A DNA stretch of 64,000 nucleotides from Halogranum rubrum. Its GTDB lineage: Archaea > Halobacteriota > Halobacteria > Halobacteriales > Haloferacaceae. The notes under the pieces are model-generated. The model had not been told where the DNA came from. It saw nothing but the letters and a program-made list of their open reading frames with translations, and did no database searches. The stretch lies in NCBI RefSeq assembly GCF_900114455.1, contig NZ_FOTC01000008.1, positions 107,255 through 171,254 on the forward strand, in the 5' to 3' direction. Shown here piece by piece: positions 25,729 through 33,622 of the stretch (positions are counted from its first letter, which is position 1; each line of letters begins with the position of its first letter). The translations under genes and the position numbers were made by a program.

Positions 25729-25803
25729 AGCGGGATGGGATAGCCAGGAGATTCCGCCGGGCTCATAACCCGGAGATCGGTAGTTCAAATCTACTTCCCG
25801 CTA
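25729..25803 (+). tRNA. Initiator tRNA-Met (CAT)
   Basis: 75 bases. The acceptor stem AGCGGGA pairs with TCCCGCT before discriminator A at 25803. Anticodon CAT lies at 25764-25766 within loop CTCATAA, flanked by CGGG and CCCG. The three consecutive G:C pairs in the anticodon stem and the A1:T72 pair mark it as the initiator rather than the elongator. The T arm is GTAGTTCAAATCTAC. CCA is not encoded. Its 3' end (from 25783) is repeated at 25920-25947. Confidence 0.95.
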
Positions 25804-25810
25804 CTTCTCT
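25783..25810 (+). repeat. 28-bp direct repeat copy 1 (tRNA 3' end, att-like)
   Basis: This covers the T-loop half and acceptor end of the tRNA plus seven bases (ACTTCTCT region) beyond it. An identical 28-base copy starts at 25920. Duplicated tRNA 3' ends are the usual footprint of site-specific integration. Confidence 0.75.
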
Positions 25811-25863
25811 CGGACTCACACTCAGACGCCGAGTCTCATCTCGGCGTGATAGCCGTGAGTCCG
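25811..25863. other. Long nested hairpin directly after the tRNA
   Basis: Outer stem CGGACTCAC (25811-25819) pairs with GTGAGTCCG (25855-25863). Inner stem ACGCCGAG (25826-25833) pairs with CTCGGCGT (25840-25847) around a six-base loop. Both stems are perfect. It begins at the exact base after repeat copy 1. It could be a structured RNA, a transcription terminator or part of an attachment site. Confidence 0.65.
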
Positions 25864-25919
25864 TGTAAGTTGGATGGAGTAGTTTGAACCAAGGAGCGAA
25901 GCGCAGCGGAGCGACTGAG

Positions 25920-25947
25920 GTTCAAATCTACTTCCCGCTACTTCTCT
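25920..25947 (+). repeat. 28-bp direct repeat copy 2 (att-like)
   Basis: It is identical over 28 bases to 25783-25810 and lies in non-coding DNA 137 bases downstream (start to start). No tRNA body precedes it, so it is a duplicated att core rather than a second gene. Confidence 0.75.
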
Positions 25948-26087
25948 GCGACAGTCACTCACCGAGCGAGGCGTTTGATTGCCGAGCGACCGCAGAGTTT
26001 TGTGAAGAGGGACACGGTAATTGGAAAGAGAGGTTAGGAGGAAAACGGTAGTACGAGTCCTCCATCGGAACAACTAGTTTGTACTGT

Positions 26088-26558
26088 TCACGGAAGTTCT
26101 TCGCTGTTTGTGTAGCAGTTGAAGCGGAGGGTTACAGTCGCAGTTGGTTCGTCGTCGGGGTCGACCAGAGAGACGGTATATTCGCCGTGTACTGGGGGCG
26201 GGCCTAACTGAACTGCGTACAGTTCGCCACTGTCAGAACTGAACACCGAGTAGTCGTCAGGATCGAGGCTGCTCATTCCACGGTTAGACAAAAGCGGAAT
26301 GGAGGCGAGGAGGTTGTCGTCGGTATCTCTAACGCTGACTCTGTGGTGGGCTTCATCAGTAACGGCTTGTTCAGAAACCAAGATTCCGAGAGCGACTTCT
26401 TCTTCACCCTCTATCGGAGCAACCCGCCGGAGGTGTCGTGAATCGCTTCCAACGCCGCGACTACCACAACGGGCGACGATGTCTTCATTACCGAGACAGC
26501 CAGCAGTCGCACTCAAGAGACCAGCGACACTCCCAATCAGTTCACGTCTGGAGGGCAT
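26088..26558 (-). CDS. Secreted lipoprotein, hypothetical
   Basis: 156 residues from the ATG at 26558 (MPSRRELIGSVAGLLSATAGC): a twin-arginine-like signal with lipobox cysteine at residue 21. The mature part has strand-rich segments (HHRVSVRDTDDNLLASIPLL, GEYTVSLVDPDDEPTATVTL) that suggest a small beta sandwich, and three further cysteines. Base composition and codon use are less GC-biased than in flanking genes. Together with the nearby att-like repeats, this suggests an acquired gene. Function unknown. Confidence 0.7.
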   Translation of the reverse strand: MPSRRELIGSVAGLLSATAGCLGNEDIVARCGSRGVGSDSRHLRRVAPIEGEEEVALGILVSEQAVTDEAHHRVSVRDTDDNLLASIPLLSNRGMSSLDPDDYSVFSSDSGELYAVQLGPPPVHGEYTVSLVDPDDEPTATVTLRFNCYTNSEELP

Positions 26559-26805
26559 GTCAGATACTGTGAAACTCTCGTGGCATAACCATGTGGGAAC
26601 TATCGTTGCGTGCGCAAGAGAGAAGGCAACGACGAGTCTCACGACACGCCGTACCCGATGCAGACGCCAACGCGGTGGTCAACAGCAACTCCTGCAGAAG
26701 CTCCGATAGGGGGTCGCATGGCTCCAACTGAACTGAGGAACGAGCTTCGAGTCACCTAGACAACCCCGCCGCCAGTTTTTCCTGCCCACAGTCGCTAGCG
26801 CCGCC

Positions 26806-27024
26806 ATGTCCTACACCTGGCAGTACTACGACCTCGTTCTGCTGGGTATCGTCGTCAGCCTCGGCAGCGGTGTCGCCGTCGGGCAGTTCACCGCCCTGCC
26901 GTCGACGACGACGGTTCCCGTCGCGGGTCTCGTCGCCATCGCCATCATGGGTCACGGACTGTTCGTCAACGGGCCGGTCGACGCGCCTCGCGACCTGGCC
27001 GAGGAAGTCGAGACGTTGAACTGA
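26806..27024 (+). CDS. Small two-helix membrane protein
   Basis: 72 residues. Two hydrophobic helices (YDLVLLGIVVSLGSGVAVGQ and TTVPVAGLVAIAIMGHGLFV) are joined by a short loop, and a charged tail (DAPRDLAEEVETLN) follows. Codon use fits the genome. It converges with the ABC-2 permease gene, 7 bases away. Function unknown. Confidence 0.75.
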   Translation: MSYTWQYYDLVLLGIVVSLGSGVAVGQFTALPSTTTVPVAGLVAIAIMGHGLFVNGPVDAPRDLAEEVETLN

Positions 27025-27031
27025 GCGCGGT

Positions 27032-28471
27032 TTACGCCGTGGTCCGGGCCGTCGCACGGTCGAACGCCGCGATGCCGACGCCGCCGATGACGACTGCATA
27101 GACGAGCGTCAGCGCCGAGAACACACCCGGGAGCGCCGGGAGGACGAACCCCGCGACGACGAGCGGGAGCAACCCGACCAGCATGAGCAGCGAGTACGCC
27201 GAGAACCGCGCAGTGTCGAAGAGGAACTCGTTCGGCTGAAAGCCCGTGACGAAGACGGTGACGCCGAACAGGAAGACGACGGCACCGACGAGTACGCCGC
27301 CGCCGAGTGCCAAGTCGGCGACGCTCGCGTCGGTGAAGAACGCCATCCCGAGGTAGTAGACGAGGACGACGGGCGTCTCCAAGAGGACGAACGCGCCCGC
27401 CTTCGCCCGGTAGAGCGCCCGTGTCGAGACGGGGTAGAGCTGGTAGTCCGAGGGCGCGTCGACCTGTGTGAGCCAACTGTAGGTCGGGAACGCCGTCGCG
27501 CCGAGGACGGCACCGAAGAGGACAGCGGGAACCAGCGGGAGCGTGACGTACGTCCCGACGAAGGTGACGACGACGAACGCCGCGCCGAGGAGGACGCCAC
27601 TCGAAAGGACGAGTTTCCACACCCCGCCGCTGCTCCGGTGGACGTCGAGAACCGTCTTGGCGATGAGCGACGCGAGCGGACCACCGCCCAGTCGTCGCTG
27701 GAGTCGGAGGAACCCCGAGCGGTGAGGTGTGGTGGTCGCGCTGTCTCGGGAGTCGGCAGGCTCAGAGAACTCGAACCGCCAGACGCCGACGAGGAGCAGC
27801 ACCACCGTCGCGAATGTAAGTATCGCGACGAAAGGAAGCGAGTAGGGCGGCGTCACGAACGGTCGAACGGTCGAGTAACGCGTCAGCCCAGCCACGAGAG
27901 CGGTGAGTACGACCGCGAGGCCGGCTAGCCGCACGAGTCGAGAGCCACCGGTCCAGAGCGAACTGGCGGCGAGCGTGACGCCCAGACCTGTCGAGAACGC
28001 GAGTGTGGTCATCCCCCACACCGCGGGTGCGGAGGCCAGTGCAGGCTCTCCGGCCGCCGTCGCGCCGCCGAGCGTACCGAGCGACATAGGTAGGAGAAAC
28101 AGGACGGCGTAGTAGCCGACGTCCTTCAGGATGAACGCCGTGACAGTCCGGCGTGCAGAGAGGGGGAGCGTCCGCGTCGCAGCGAGAAGGAGCGTCACGT
28201 CGCCGAGGAGGTTCGACAGCGAGTCACGACCGACGAACCCGATAGACCCCGTCTGGAGGCCGAACCCGAACGCGAGGGCGACGAGACCCGCCGCGAGCGT
28301 CGACGCCGGGACGCCGATAGTCGCGAGTGCGTAACTGGCACATCCGGTGAGGACGAGGAGAACGACCGGAAAGCCAGCGAACCGTCGTCCTCCGAAGAGG
28401 TCGCTGTGGAGTCGCCACTCTTCGACGGCCATGAGGCGAAGGAGCGTCAGAAAGCGCGTCGACGACGTCAT
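27032..28471 (-). CDS. ABC transporter permease (ABC-2 type)
   Basis: 479 residues with about ten to twelve hydrophobic helices in two similar sets (for example FPVVLLVLTGCASYALATIG and LVLSSGVLLGAAFVVVTF). The start overlaps the ATPase gene by four bases (28468-28471), so the two form an export-type ABC complex in the membrane. The substrate cannot be deduced; related haloarchaeal pairs are annotated as multidrug or lipid exporters. The second gene of a two-gene operon. Confidence 0.8.
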   Translation of the reverse strand: MTSSTRFLTLLRLMAVEEWRLHSDLFGGRRFAGFPVVLLVLTGCASYALATIGVPASTLAAGLVALAFGFGLQTGSIGFVGRDSLSNLLGDVTLLLAATRTLPLSARRTVTAFILKDVGYYAVLFLLPMSLGTLGGATAAGEPALASAPAVWGMTTLAFSTGLGVTLAASSLWTGGSRLVRLAGLAVVLTALVAGLTRYSTVRPFVTPPYSLPFVAILTFATVVLLLVGVWRFEFSEPADSRDSATTTPHRSGFLRLQRRLGGGPLASLIAKTVLDVHRSSGGVWKLVLSSGVLLGAAFVVVTFVGTYVTLPLVPAVLFGAVLGATAFPTYSWLTQVDAPSDYQLYPVSTRALYRAKAGAFVLLETPVVLVYYLGMAFFTDASVADLALGGGVLVGAVVFLFGVTVFVTGFQPNEFLFDTARFSAYSLLMLVGLLPLVVAGFVLPALPGVFSALTLVYAVVIGGVGIAAFDRATARTTA

Positions 28472-29205
28472 GGCTCGGGGTAGAGAGGAGTCGAGTGGTC
28501 CTCGACGGCGCGCAGAAACACGTCTCTGAGAGTCTCATCGGACAGCTCTCGTGGGTCGCACTCGACGGCGAACGCGCCGTCGACGAGGATACCGACGTGG
28601 GTACACAGTTCCTGTGCGACTTCGACGTGGTGTGTCGAGAGGACGATAGTCGTTCCACGCGACTGGAACTCGCGGATGAGCTCTTTGACCCGCTCTTGAA
28701 TCACCGGGTCGAGGTTCGCGAGCGGTTCGTCGATGAAGACGAGTTCGGGGTCGTGCAGGAACGCTTGCGTCAGCATCACCTTCTGTTGTTGGCCGCGCGA
28801 GAGGTCTTTACAGAGCGTGTCGAGTTTCTCGGCGAAGTCGAGGCGCTCGGCCCACTCGTCGACACGTGTCGCCACGTACTCGGTGTCCAGTTCCCGGACG
28901 CCGCCGACGAACGAGAAGTACTCACGAGGTGTGAGAAAACTCGGCGGCGACTCCTTCTCTGGGAGAACACCGATGCGTTCGCGGACGCCTTCGGGGTCGT
29001 CGCTCGGGTCGAGTCCGAGGATAGCGGCCGACCCCGTGTCGGGTGGGACGATGCCGGTGAGGACGTTGATGGTCGTCGTCTTCCCCGCACCGTTCTTCCC
29101 GAGGAGTCCGAAGACCGTTCCCACGTCGACCTCGAACGTCAGATTCGACAGCACCGGCGTCGTGTCGTAGGACTTCGAGAGTCCGTCGACGGTAATCGCA
29201 GCCAT
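28468..29205 (-). CDS. ABC transporter ATP-binding protein
   Basis: 245 residues. Walker A GLLGKNGAGKTTTINVL, Q-loop region, signature LSRGQQQKVML and Walker B LVFIDEPLANLDP with the switch His in LSTHHVEVAQ are all present. It belongs to the CcmA/DRA-type subfamily that drives ABC-2 exporters. First gene of the operon with the 27032 permease; a TATA box lies 26-35 bases upstream. Confidence 0.93.
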   Translation of the reverse strand: MAAITVDGLSKSYDTTPVLSNLTFEVDVGTVFGLLGKNGAGKTTTINVLTGIVPPDTGSAAILGLDPSDDPEGVRERIGVLPEKESPPSFLTPREYFSFVGGVRELDTEYVATRVDEWAERLDFAEKLDTLCKDLSRGQQQKVMLTQAFLHDPELVFIDEPLANLDPVIQERVKELIREFQSRGTTIVLSTHHVEVAQELCTHVGILVDGAFAVECDPRELSDETLRDVFLRAVEDHSTPLYPEP

Positions 29206-29230
29206 GGTTGTGAAGTCGCTACGAGTTCGA

Positions 29231-29240
29231 CAAATATAAA
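29231..29240 (-). promoter_or_regulatory. TATA box of the ABC exporter operon
   Basis: TTTATATTTG on the minus strand lies 26-35 bases upstream of the ATG at 29205, so the transcript is probably leaderless. Confidence 0.55.
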
Positions 29241-29315
29241 CAGACTATCTTTATTCCTGATAATTCGGGACGGCGTTCAGAACGGCTATCTCGTCGAAGC
29301 GTCTCTAGGAACGGC

Positions 29316-29546
29316 ATGGTTCACGCCTACGTGATGGTCGCTACGGAGTCGGGGAAGTCGCCGGCGGTGCTCTCGACTGTCAGCGAGTTCGAGAACGTCA
29401 CCGAGAGTCACATCGTCGCCGGTGAGTGGGACCTCGTCGTCGAAGTCGACGCCGACCGTATCTACGAGGTGCTCAAACTCGTCTCTTCGAACGTCGGGAC
29501 GGTCGAGGGGGTCGAAGCGACCCGGACGTATATCGCGCTCGAATAA
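29316..29546 (+). CDS. Lrp/AsnC-type RAM (ligand-binding) domain protein without DNA-binding domain
   Basis: 76 residues covering just the alpha-beta sandwich effector domain of Lrp/AsnC regulators: VHAYVMVATESGKSPAVLSTVSEF, VTESHIVAGEWDLVVEVDA and GVEATRTYIALE. No helix-turn-helix precedes it. Stand-alone RAM proteins bind amino acids and can oligomerise with full-length Lrp proteins. It converges with the next gene across a 4-base gap. Confidence 0.88.
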   Translation: MVHAYVMVATESGKSPAVLSTVSEFENVTESHIVAGEWDLVVEVDADRIYEVLKLVSSNVGTVEGVEATRTYIALE

Positions 29547-29550
29547 GGAG

Positions 29551-29868
29551 TCAGTAGAGGAGGACTTCGAGGACGACGGCGACGAGCGTTCCGACGAACA
29601 GACCACCGAGGAGGATGCCGAACAGCACCGGCATCTCACCGGCGAGCACTGGATTACCGAGGACGTACGGACCGACGACGGGAACCACGACGAGTGCGGC
29701 GACGAAGAGCGTGAACAGCGACCACGTCACGAGACGGAGGGCGTCGACGGCCTTTGCAATCTTGTTCTCCGGTGGTGTCTGCGAGGTCTGTGAAGTCTGA
29801 GAGGTCTGTGAGACCTGTGAAGTAGGTGAAGTCTGCGGCGAGTCCATCGACCGAGTCGTCTCACTCAT
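29551..29868 (-). CDS. Small membrane protein with Ser-Gln-Thr repeats
   Basis: 105 residues from the ATG at 29868 (MSETTRSMDSPQTSP). The N-terminal third is a low-complexity SQT repeat. Two hydrophobic helices follow (LVTWSLFTLFVAALVVVPVVG and FGILLGGLFVGTLVAVVLEV). The repeat is encoded by an imperfect GTCTGTGAA-type tandem array. Likely a membrane protein with a disordered cytoplasmic tail; function unknown. The neighbouring gene on the same strand is an AI-2E permease. Confidence 0.75.
   Translation of the reverse strand: MSETTRSMDSPQTSPTSQVSQTSQTSQTSQTPPENKIAKAVDALRLVTWSLFTLFVAALVVVPVVGPYVLGNPVLAGEMPVLFGILLGGLFVGTLVAVVLEVLLY
29781..29834. repeat. Imperfect 9-bp tandem repeat within a coding region
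   Basis: About five to six copies of a 9-base unit resembling GAGGTCTGT/GAAGTCTGA encode the Ser-Gln-Thr repeats of the 29551 gene. Such arrays can change copy number by slippage. Confidence 0.6.
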
Positions 29869-29910
29869 ACCGCTCTCGACGTGCGAGAGGACCATGATAC
29901 CACCGGCATC

Positions 29911-30948
29911 TCACTCTCGCTGTGTCGTCTCACCGGCCGAGTCCATAAGCTGTAGTCGGTCGCCGACTTCGCTGTAGATATCGATGAGTGCTTTCAACGT
30001 GCCGAGGACGATTGGGCCGTAGAACAGCCCTACGAAACCGAACGCGGCGATACCACCGAAGATACCGACGATGAACAGCCCTGGGTTGAGTTTCGCTTCG
30101 TGTCCACCGATGAGTGGCCGGAGGTAGTTGTCCGAGAGGCTGACGACGAGTGCTCCATAGGCGAAGAGCAGCACGCCAGCGGTGGTGTCGCCGACGAACA
30201 ACAGGTAGAGAGAGGCTGGAATCCAGACGACAGACGCTCCGATGAGCGGGAGAAGCGAGAGCGTCGCCGTCATCACGGTCCAGAAGATGACGTTGGGAAG
30301 ACCGACGGCGAAGAAGCCGATACCGGTCAAGACTCCCTGCACGATACCGACGAGGACGTTGCCGACGAGGACCGCCCACATCAGGCGGTCGAGGTGCGTG
30401 AACAGGTCGTCCAACACGTCTTCCGGCAGCGGCGTGGCAACCCGAATCCACGCGACGAGACGGTGACCGTCTTTCAGGAGGTAGTACAGGACGAACAGGA
30501 GAACGGCGAGACCGATGGCGGCATGCGAGAGACCGCCGAACACGTCGAGGACGCTGTCGAACAGGGCGGCCCGTCCGTCACTGGTGAGCGATTCGAGGAG
30601 TTCGCGAATGTCGACGACGACGCCGAAGTAGGTCTGAATGTACGCTTCGATGATGTCGACGTTGAACTGACCGTTTCGTATCGCCGTCGTCACCGTCAAC
30701 GCCTGCCCGACGACGACGCTCGCGAGGACGACGACAGGCAAGAGCACGGTGAACACTGTCGCGACGATGAGCACGCCGGCAGAGAGACGAGGGCCGACGC
30801 GAGGAGCGAGGCGACGGTGCAGTGGGTGGAGAACGTACGCGAACAGAACCCCCAGGAGAACGTACTGGTAGAAGGGAAGTGCAACGAACAGCGACAACGT
30901 CCCGACGACGGCGAGTAGGAGCAGAAAGAACGCTCGGTTGCGGTTCAT
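29911..30948 (-). CDS. AI-2E family transporter (permease)
   Basis: 345 residues with about eight hydrophobic helices. The family layout is clear: two N-terminal helices (LLLAVVGTLSLFVALPFYQY, LLGVLFAYVLHPLHRRL), the cytoplasmic loop, then PLIGASVVWIPASLYLL and DNYLRPLIGGHEAKLNPG, the last being a well-conserved AI-2E signature. Members export small molecules or ions; AI-2 itself is rarely the true substrate in archaea. A TTTAT element lies 25-29 bases upstream. Confidence 0.88.
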   Translation of the reverse strand: MNRNRAFFLLLLAVVGTLSLFVALPFYQYVLLGVLFAYVLHPLHRRLAPRVGPRLSAGVLIVATVFTVLLPVVVLASVVVGQALTVTTAIRNGQFNVDIIEAYIQTYFGVVVDIRELLESLTSDGRAALFDSVLDVFGGLSHAAIGLAVLLFVLYYLLKDGHRLVAWIRVATPLPEDVLDDLFTHLDRLMWAVLVGNVLVGIVQGVLTGIGFFAVGLPNVIFWTVMTATLSLLPLIGASVVWIPASLYLLFVGDTTAGVLLFAYGALVVSLSDNYLRPLIGGHEAKLNPGLFIVGIFGGIAAFGFVGLFYGPIVLGTLKALIDIYSEVGDRLQLMDSAGETTQRE

Positions 30949-30972
30949 GCAGACGTGTCGTCACTGATAGAG

Positions 30973-30977
30973 ATAAA
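30973..30977 (-). promoter_or_regulatory. TATA-like box of the AI-2E gene
   Basis: GGATTTATCT on the minus strand puts TTTAT 25-29 bases before the start at 30948. Confidence 0.4.
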
Positions 30978-31089
30978 TCCCGGCCGCTCCGGTGTCACTT
31001 CGGGCACCGTGACTATATACCGCATACGGAGACAGTAGCGACTCGGGGCGTAGTGTCGAAAAAACAGTAGAGGTCGTTGTACCGTCTCG

Positions 31090-31230
31090 TCAGTTACGGG
31101 TCCAGTGACACTCCCGGCACTCTGTAGGTTGCCACGTATTTCCAAAGTGCAGGAGCGTCGCTCGGACGCAGGGGCTGCCACAGTCGGGGCATTCTGCGCC
31201 GGCGAAGTCGGTTGCGTCCTGTGTACTCAT
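31090..31230 (-). CDS. Very small zinc-ribbon protein
   Basis: 46 residues from the ATG at 31230 (MSTQDATDFAGAECPDCGS). Two Cys pairs, ECPDC and ECREC, plus a further Cys and His between them, make a compact zinc ribbon that ends HWTRN. Haloarchaeal genomes encode many such proteins. Function unknown. Confidence 0.65.
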   Translation of the reverse strand: MSTQDATDFAGAECPDCGSPCVRATLLHFGNTWQPTECRECHWTRN

Positions 31231-31534
31231 TGCCGCACCTCCAGTAGAGTACACGAGTGAGTCGTCGGGGTTTGCGGAGTCGTCCAGCCTTCTGAGGGCA
31301 TACTGCCGAACATTTGTTGTTGCTCCATGCCCGAAACGGGGCCGCACCGAATCCCAGTCGGGCCATCGCCCACGTCGGAATCGAACCGACAGTTCCGATC
31401 ACCAGATGGGCTCTCGTCTCCCACGGCGGTGTGTGGTACAACGGTACCATGGGTACCACTTAAATCTACGTCCGCTGGAAGGTCCGATTTCTATATAGTC
31501 AACGGGAGAGACAGTGAGTGTCAGTCGCCGCAGG
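31231..31534. other. Intergenic region with a tRNA-like remnant
   Basis: 304 bases without a protein gene. It carries a perfect TpsiC-arm-like sequence and partial acceptor stem at 31368-31411 on the minus strand, a GGTACC-ATG-GGTACC inverted repeat at 31443-31457, and a TATA-like AGATTTAAGT (minus strand, 31458-31467) placed to drive transcription into the tRNA-like part. Confidence 0.6.
31368..31411 (-). ncRNA. tRNA-like minihelix or tRNA remnant
   Basis: On the minus strand GCCCAT (31411-31406) can pair with GTGGGC (31373-31368). The hairpin GTCGG-TTCGATT-CCGAC, a canonical T arm, is stacked directly against the 3' strand as in tRNA. Only 15 bases replace the D and anticodon arms, so it is not a working tRNA. 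It may be a relic of an integrated element or a small structured RNA. Confidence 0.45.
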
Positions 31535-32257
31535 TCAGTCGTCGCCGAGTGAGACAGTCGAGAGGTCGGCGTCCAGTTCTTCGACGTGGTCGTTGTACGC
31601 TTCTACGAACGCCGCGAAGTCGTCGGCCAGCGTCCGAACGTCCTGTGCGGACGGTGGCGAGTACTGTGAGACGAGGTAGATACCGCTCTCGCCACCGACG
31701 CGGAGGTACGAGGCCAGACCGTCTTCCCACTTCAACTCCCAGCGCTTGCCGTCGACGCGCTTGGCGAACATCCCGTAGGAGTCGCCCTCGTAGCGATGGA
31801 GTTGGCCGGCCATCTCGTTCGACGTCTCTCGAATCGTCGCCACGAGTCGGTCGCGTTCGGCGACGACGGATTCGGTCGACGTGACGTCGGGGAACTCGTC
31901 GAGCACCCCGTCGAGGACGCCGTCCAGCGACGCGACGTAGGCGTTGTACGAGGCGACGAAGTGCTCGTAGTCCTGCATCGCCGTCGCGAGGTCTTTCGGG
32001 TCCGGCGGGCGCTGCGTCGAGACGACGTAGGTCTCACCGCCGCCTTTGCCCTTGAAGCGGAGGTACTGCAACGCGCCCGCCTCGTACTTCACGGTCCACT
32101 CGCCGGTGTCGGTGTTGAGCGTCTTCGACCCGTAGTCACCGCCCTGCAGGAGGGCGAGTTCGCGAGCGATGCGTCCGGCGTGTTCTTCGACGGCGGCGAG
32201 AATCTCCTCGCGGCGGTCGGCGACGGCCTCGGTCGAACTGATGTCGGCGTCAATCAC
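31535..32257 (-). CDS. Hypothetical protein with internal tandem duplication
   Basis: 240 residues from a GTG at 32257; a TTG at 32266 in frame is possible. Two halves of about 115 residues align: the first contains EWTVKYEAGALQYLRFKG, then YVVSTQRPPDPKDL, then YEHFVASYNAYVASLDG; the second contains RWELKWEDGLASYLRVGG, then YLVSQYSPPSAQDV, then FAAFVEAYNDHVEELDA. Each half looks like a profilin-like or DUF-type alpha/beta unit with a terminal helix. Soluble, acidic, no signal peptide. The duplication is clear; the function is unknown. Confidence 0.75.
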   Translation of the reverse strand: MIDADISSTEAVADRREEILAAVEEHAGRIARELALLQGGDYGSKTLNTDTGEWTVKYEAGALQYLRFKGKGGGETYVVSTQRPPDPKDLATAMQDYEHFVASYNAYVASLDGVLDGVLDEFPDVTSTESVVAERDRLVATIRETSNEMAGQLHRYEGDSYGMFAKRVDGKRWELKWEDGLASYLRVGGESGIYLVSQYSPPSAQDVRTLADDFAAFVEAYNDHVEELDADLSTVSLGDD

Positions 32258-32306
32258 GGGTAGCAAATCGAGGGGCGGGAGACAGAAATAGTCGGTGTTC
32301 TGTGCG

Positions 32307-33278
32307 TCAGTTCACCACGTGTCCGACGCCCGCCAGCGCGTCGAAATCGTAGTGGACGTCGGTCAGTCCCTCGGAGACGTCCCACAGGTCGTCGGCGAGT
32401 TGCATGTCGTAGGATTTGTCGTTCGACGCCACTTTCGTCGGGTAGCCACGCATCTCTCCGAGTCCGTCGGGACCGATGTAGTCGCCACCGCGGACGTCCT
32501 CGGCCGTCGCGGCGTAGAGGATGGGAAGTGCGCCCATCGCCGCCGATTGGGCGACGACTTTGTTCGCGACGGCCATGAGTCGCTCCTGAACGTCTGCTCC
32601 CTCCATCTCCGGACCGCGGAGTTGGAGGTTCGTCGCGGCGTAGCCCGGATGGGCGGCCACGCTCGTCACGTCGACGTCGGCGACGCTGAGACGGCGGTCG
32701 AGTTCGTAGGCGAAGAGGAGATTCGCGAGTTTGCTCTGACCGTACGCACCCCACTTGCTGTAGGAGTGCTGGTGTTGGAGGTCTTCGAAGTCGATGTCGC
32801 CCATCCGGTGGGCACCACTGGAGGTGGAGACGACGCGCGTCTCACCCGGCGTCTGGGCGAGTGTTTCGAGTAACTGGCCGGTAAGCGCGAAGTGGCCGAG
32901 GTGGTTGACGCCGAACTGGAGTTCGAAGCCGTCTTTCGTCGTCCGATAGGGCGTCGCCATCACGCCAGCGTTGTTACAGAGGACGTGCAGGTCGTCGTAG
33001 TCGTCGGTGAAGTCGGTCGCAAAGGAGCGGACAGAAGCGAGGTCCGCGAGGTCGAGTTCCCGCACTTCGAGGGAAGCGTCGGGATGCTCCGTGAGAATCT
33101 CTCGACGGGCGTCCTCACCCCGGTCGGTGCTCCGACAGGCGAGGACGACGTGAGCACCCTTGGCCGCGAACGCGCGACTCGCTTCGAGGCCGAGACCGCT
33201 GTTTGCCCCGGTGACGACGACGGTCTTTCCCGAACAGTCCGGCATCGCGTCGGCGGTCCACGGTGATTGGCGTGACAT
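32307..33278 (-). CDS. Short-chain dehydrogenase/reductase (retinol dehydrogenase-like)
   Basis: 323 residues from the ATG at 33278 (MSRQSPWTADAMPDCSG). It has the nucleotide motif TGANSGLGLE, then CNNAGVMATPY, active-site STSSG and YGQSKLAN (Tyr-x3-Lys), and C-terminal substrate-binding helices. The motif TYGQSK and PGYAATNLQ resemble the retinol/protochlorophyllide reductase-like SDR group. It reduces or oxidises a carbonyl/hydroxyl using NAD(P)H; the substrate is unknown. Confidence 0.9.
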   Translation of the reverse strand: MSRQSPWTADAMPDCSGKTVVVTGANSGLGLEASRAFAAKGAHVVLACRSTDRGEDARREILTEHPDASLEVRELDLADLASVRSFATDFTDDYDDLHVLCNNAGVMATPYRTTKDGFELQFGVNHLGHFALTGQLLETLAQTPGETRVVSTSSGAHRMGDIDFEDLQHQHSYSKWGAYGQSKLANLLFAYELDRRLSVADVDVTSVAAHPGYAATNLQLRGPEMEGADVQERLMAVANKVVAQSAAMGALPILYAATAEDVRGGDYIGPDGLGEMRGYPTKVASNDKSYDMQLADDLWDVSEGLTDVHYDFDALAGVGHVVN

Positions 33279-33370
33279 GGACCGATTGTAAGGGTCGAAG
33301 CCTCTTGGGCGCTCTGGCAGCGGAAGAGAGACCACAAGCGACATCAACGACGACAGACGACACCTCGGCG

Positions 33371-33622
33371 ATGACCACCTCACAATCTCGAACGGTCTCG
33401 CCGACGGTTCGACTCCTCGGAACCGGCCTACTCGCCGCTACGGCGCTCCTCGGTGGTGTCTTCGTCGGCGGATGGCTCGCCTTCCAGACACCGTACTGGC
33501 GAGCGTTCAAAGCACTCGTCGAGGGGCTTCCGCTCCTCTCGGGACTCCACCTCGGGATACTTCTCTTGCTCGTCGGTATCGTCGGAAAAACGGCACTTCG
33601 AACACTGGTTACGGAGCGGTAA
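33371..33622 (+). CDS. Small two-helix membrane protein
   Basis: 83 residues from the ATG at 33371 (MTTSQSRTVSPTVRLL). Two hydrophobic helices (TGLLAATALLGGVFVGGWLAF and LLSGLHLGILLLLVGIVG) with a short external loop. Divergent from the SDR gene, with 92 bases between starts. Function unknown. Confidence 0.65.
   Translation: MTTSQSRTVSPTVRLLGTGLLAATALLGGVFVGGWLAFQTPYWRAFKALVEGLPLLSGLHLGILLLLVGIVGKTALRTLVTER

Noticed and set aside
31094..31459. Long minus-strand frames through the tRNA-like region
   Set aside because: They read a T-arm as GSIPT, a well-known artefact of translating tRNA sequence, and have no coding bias.
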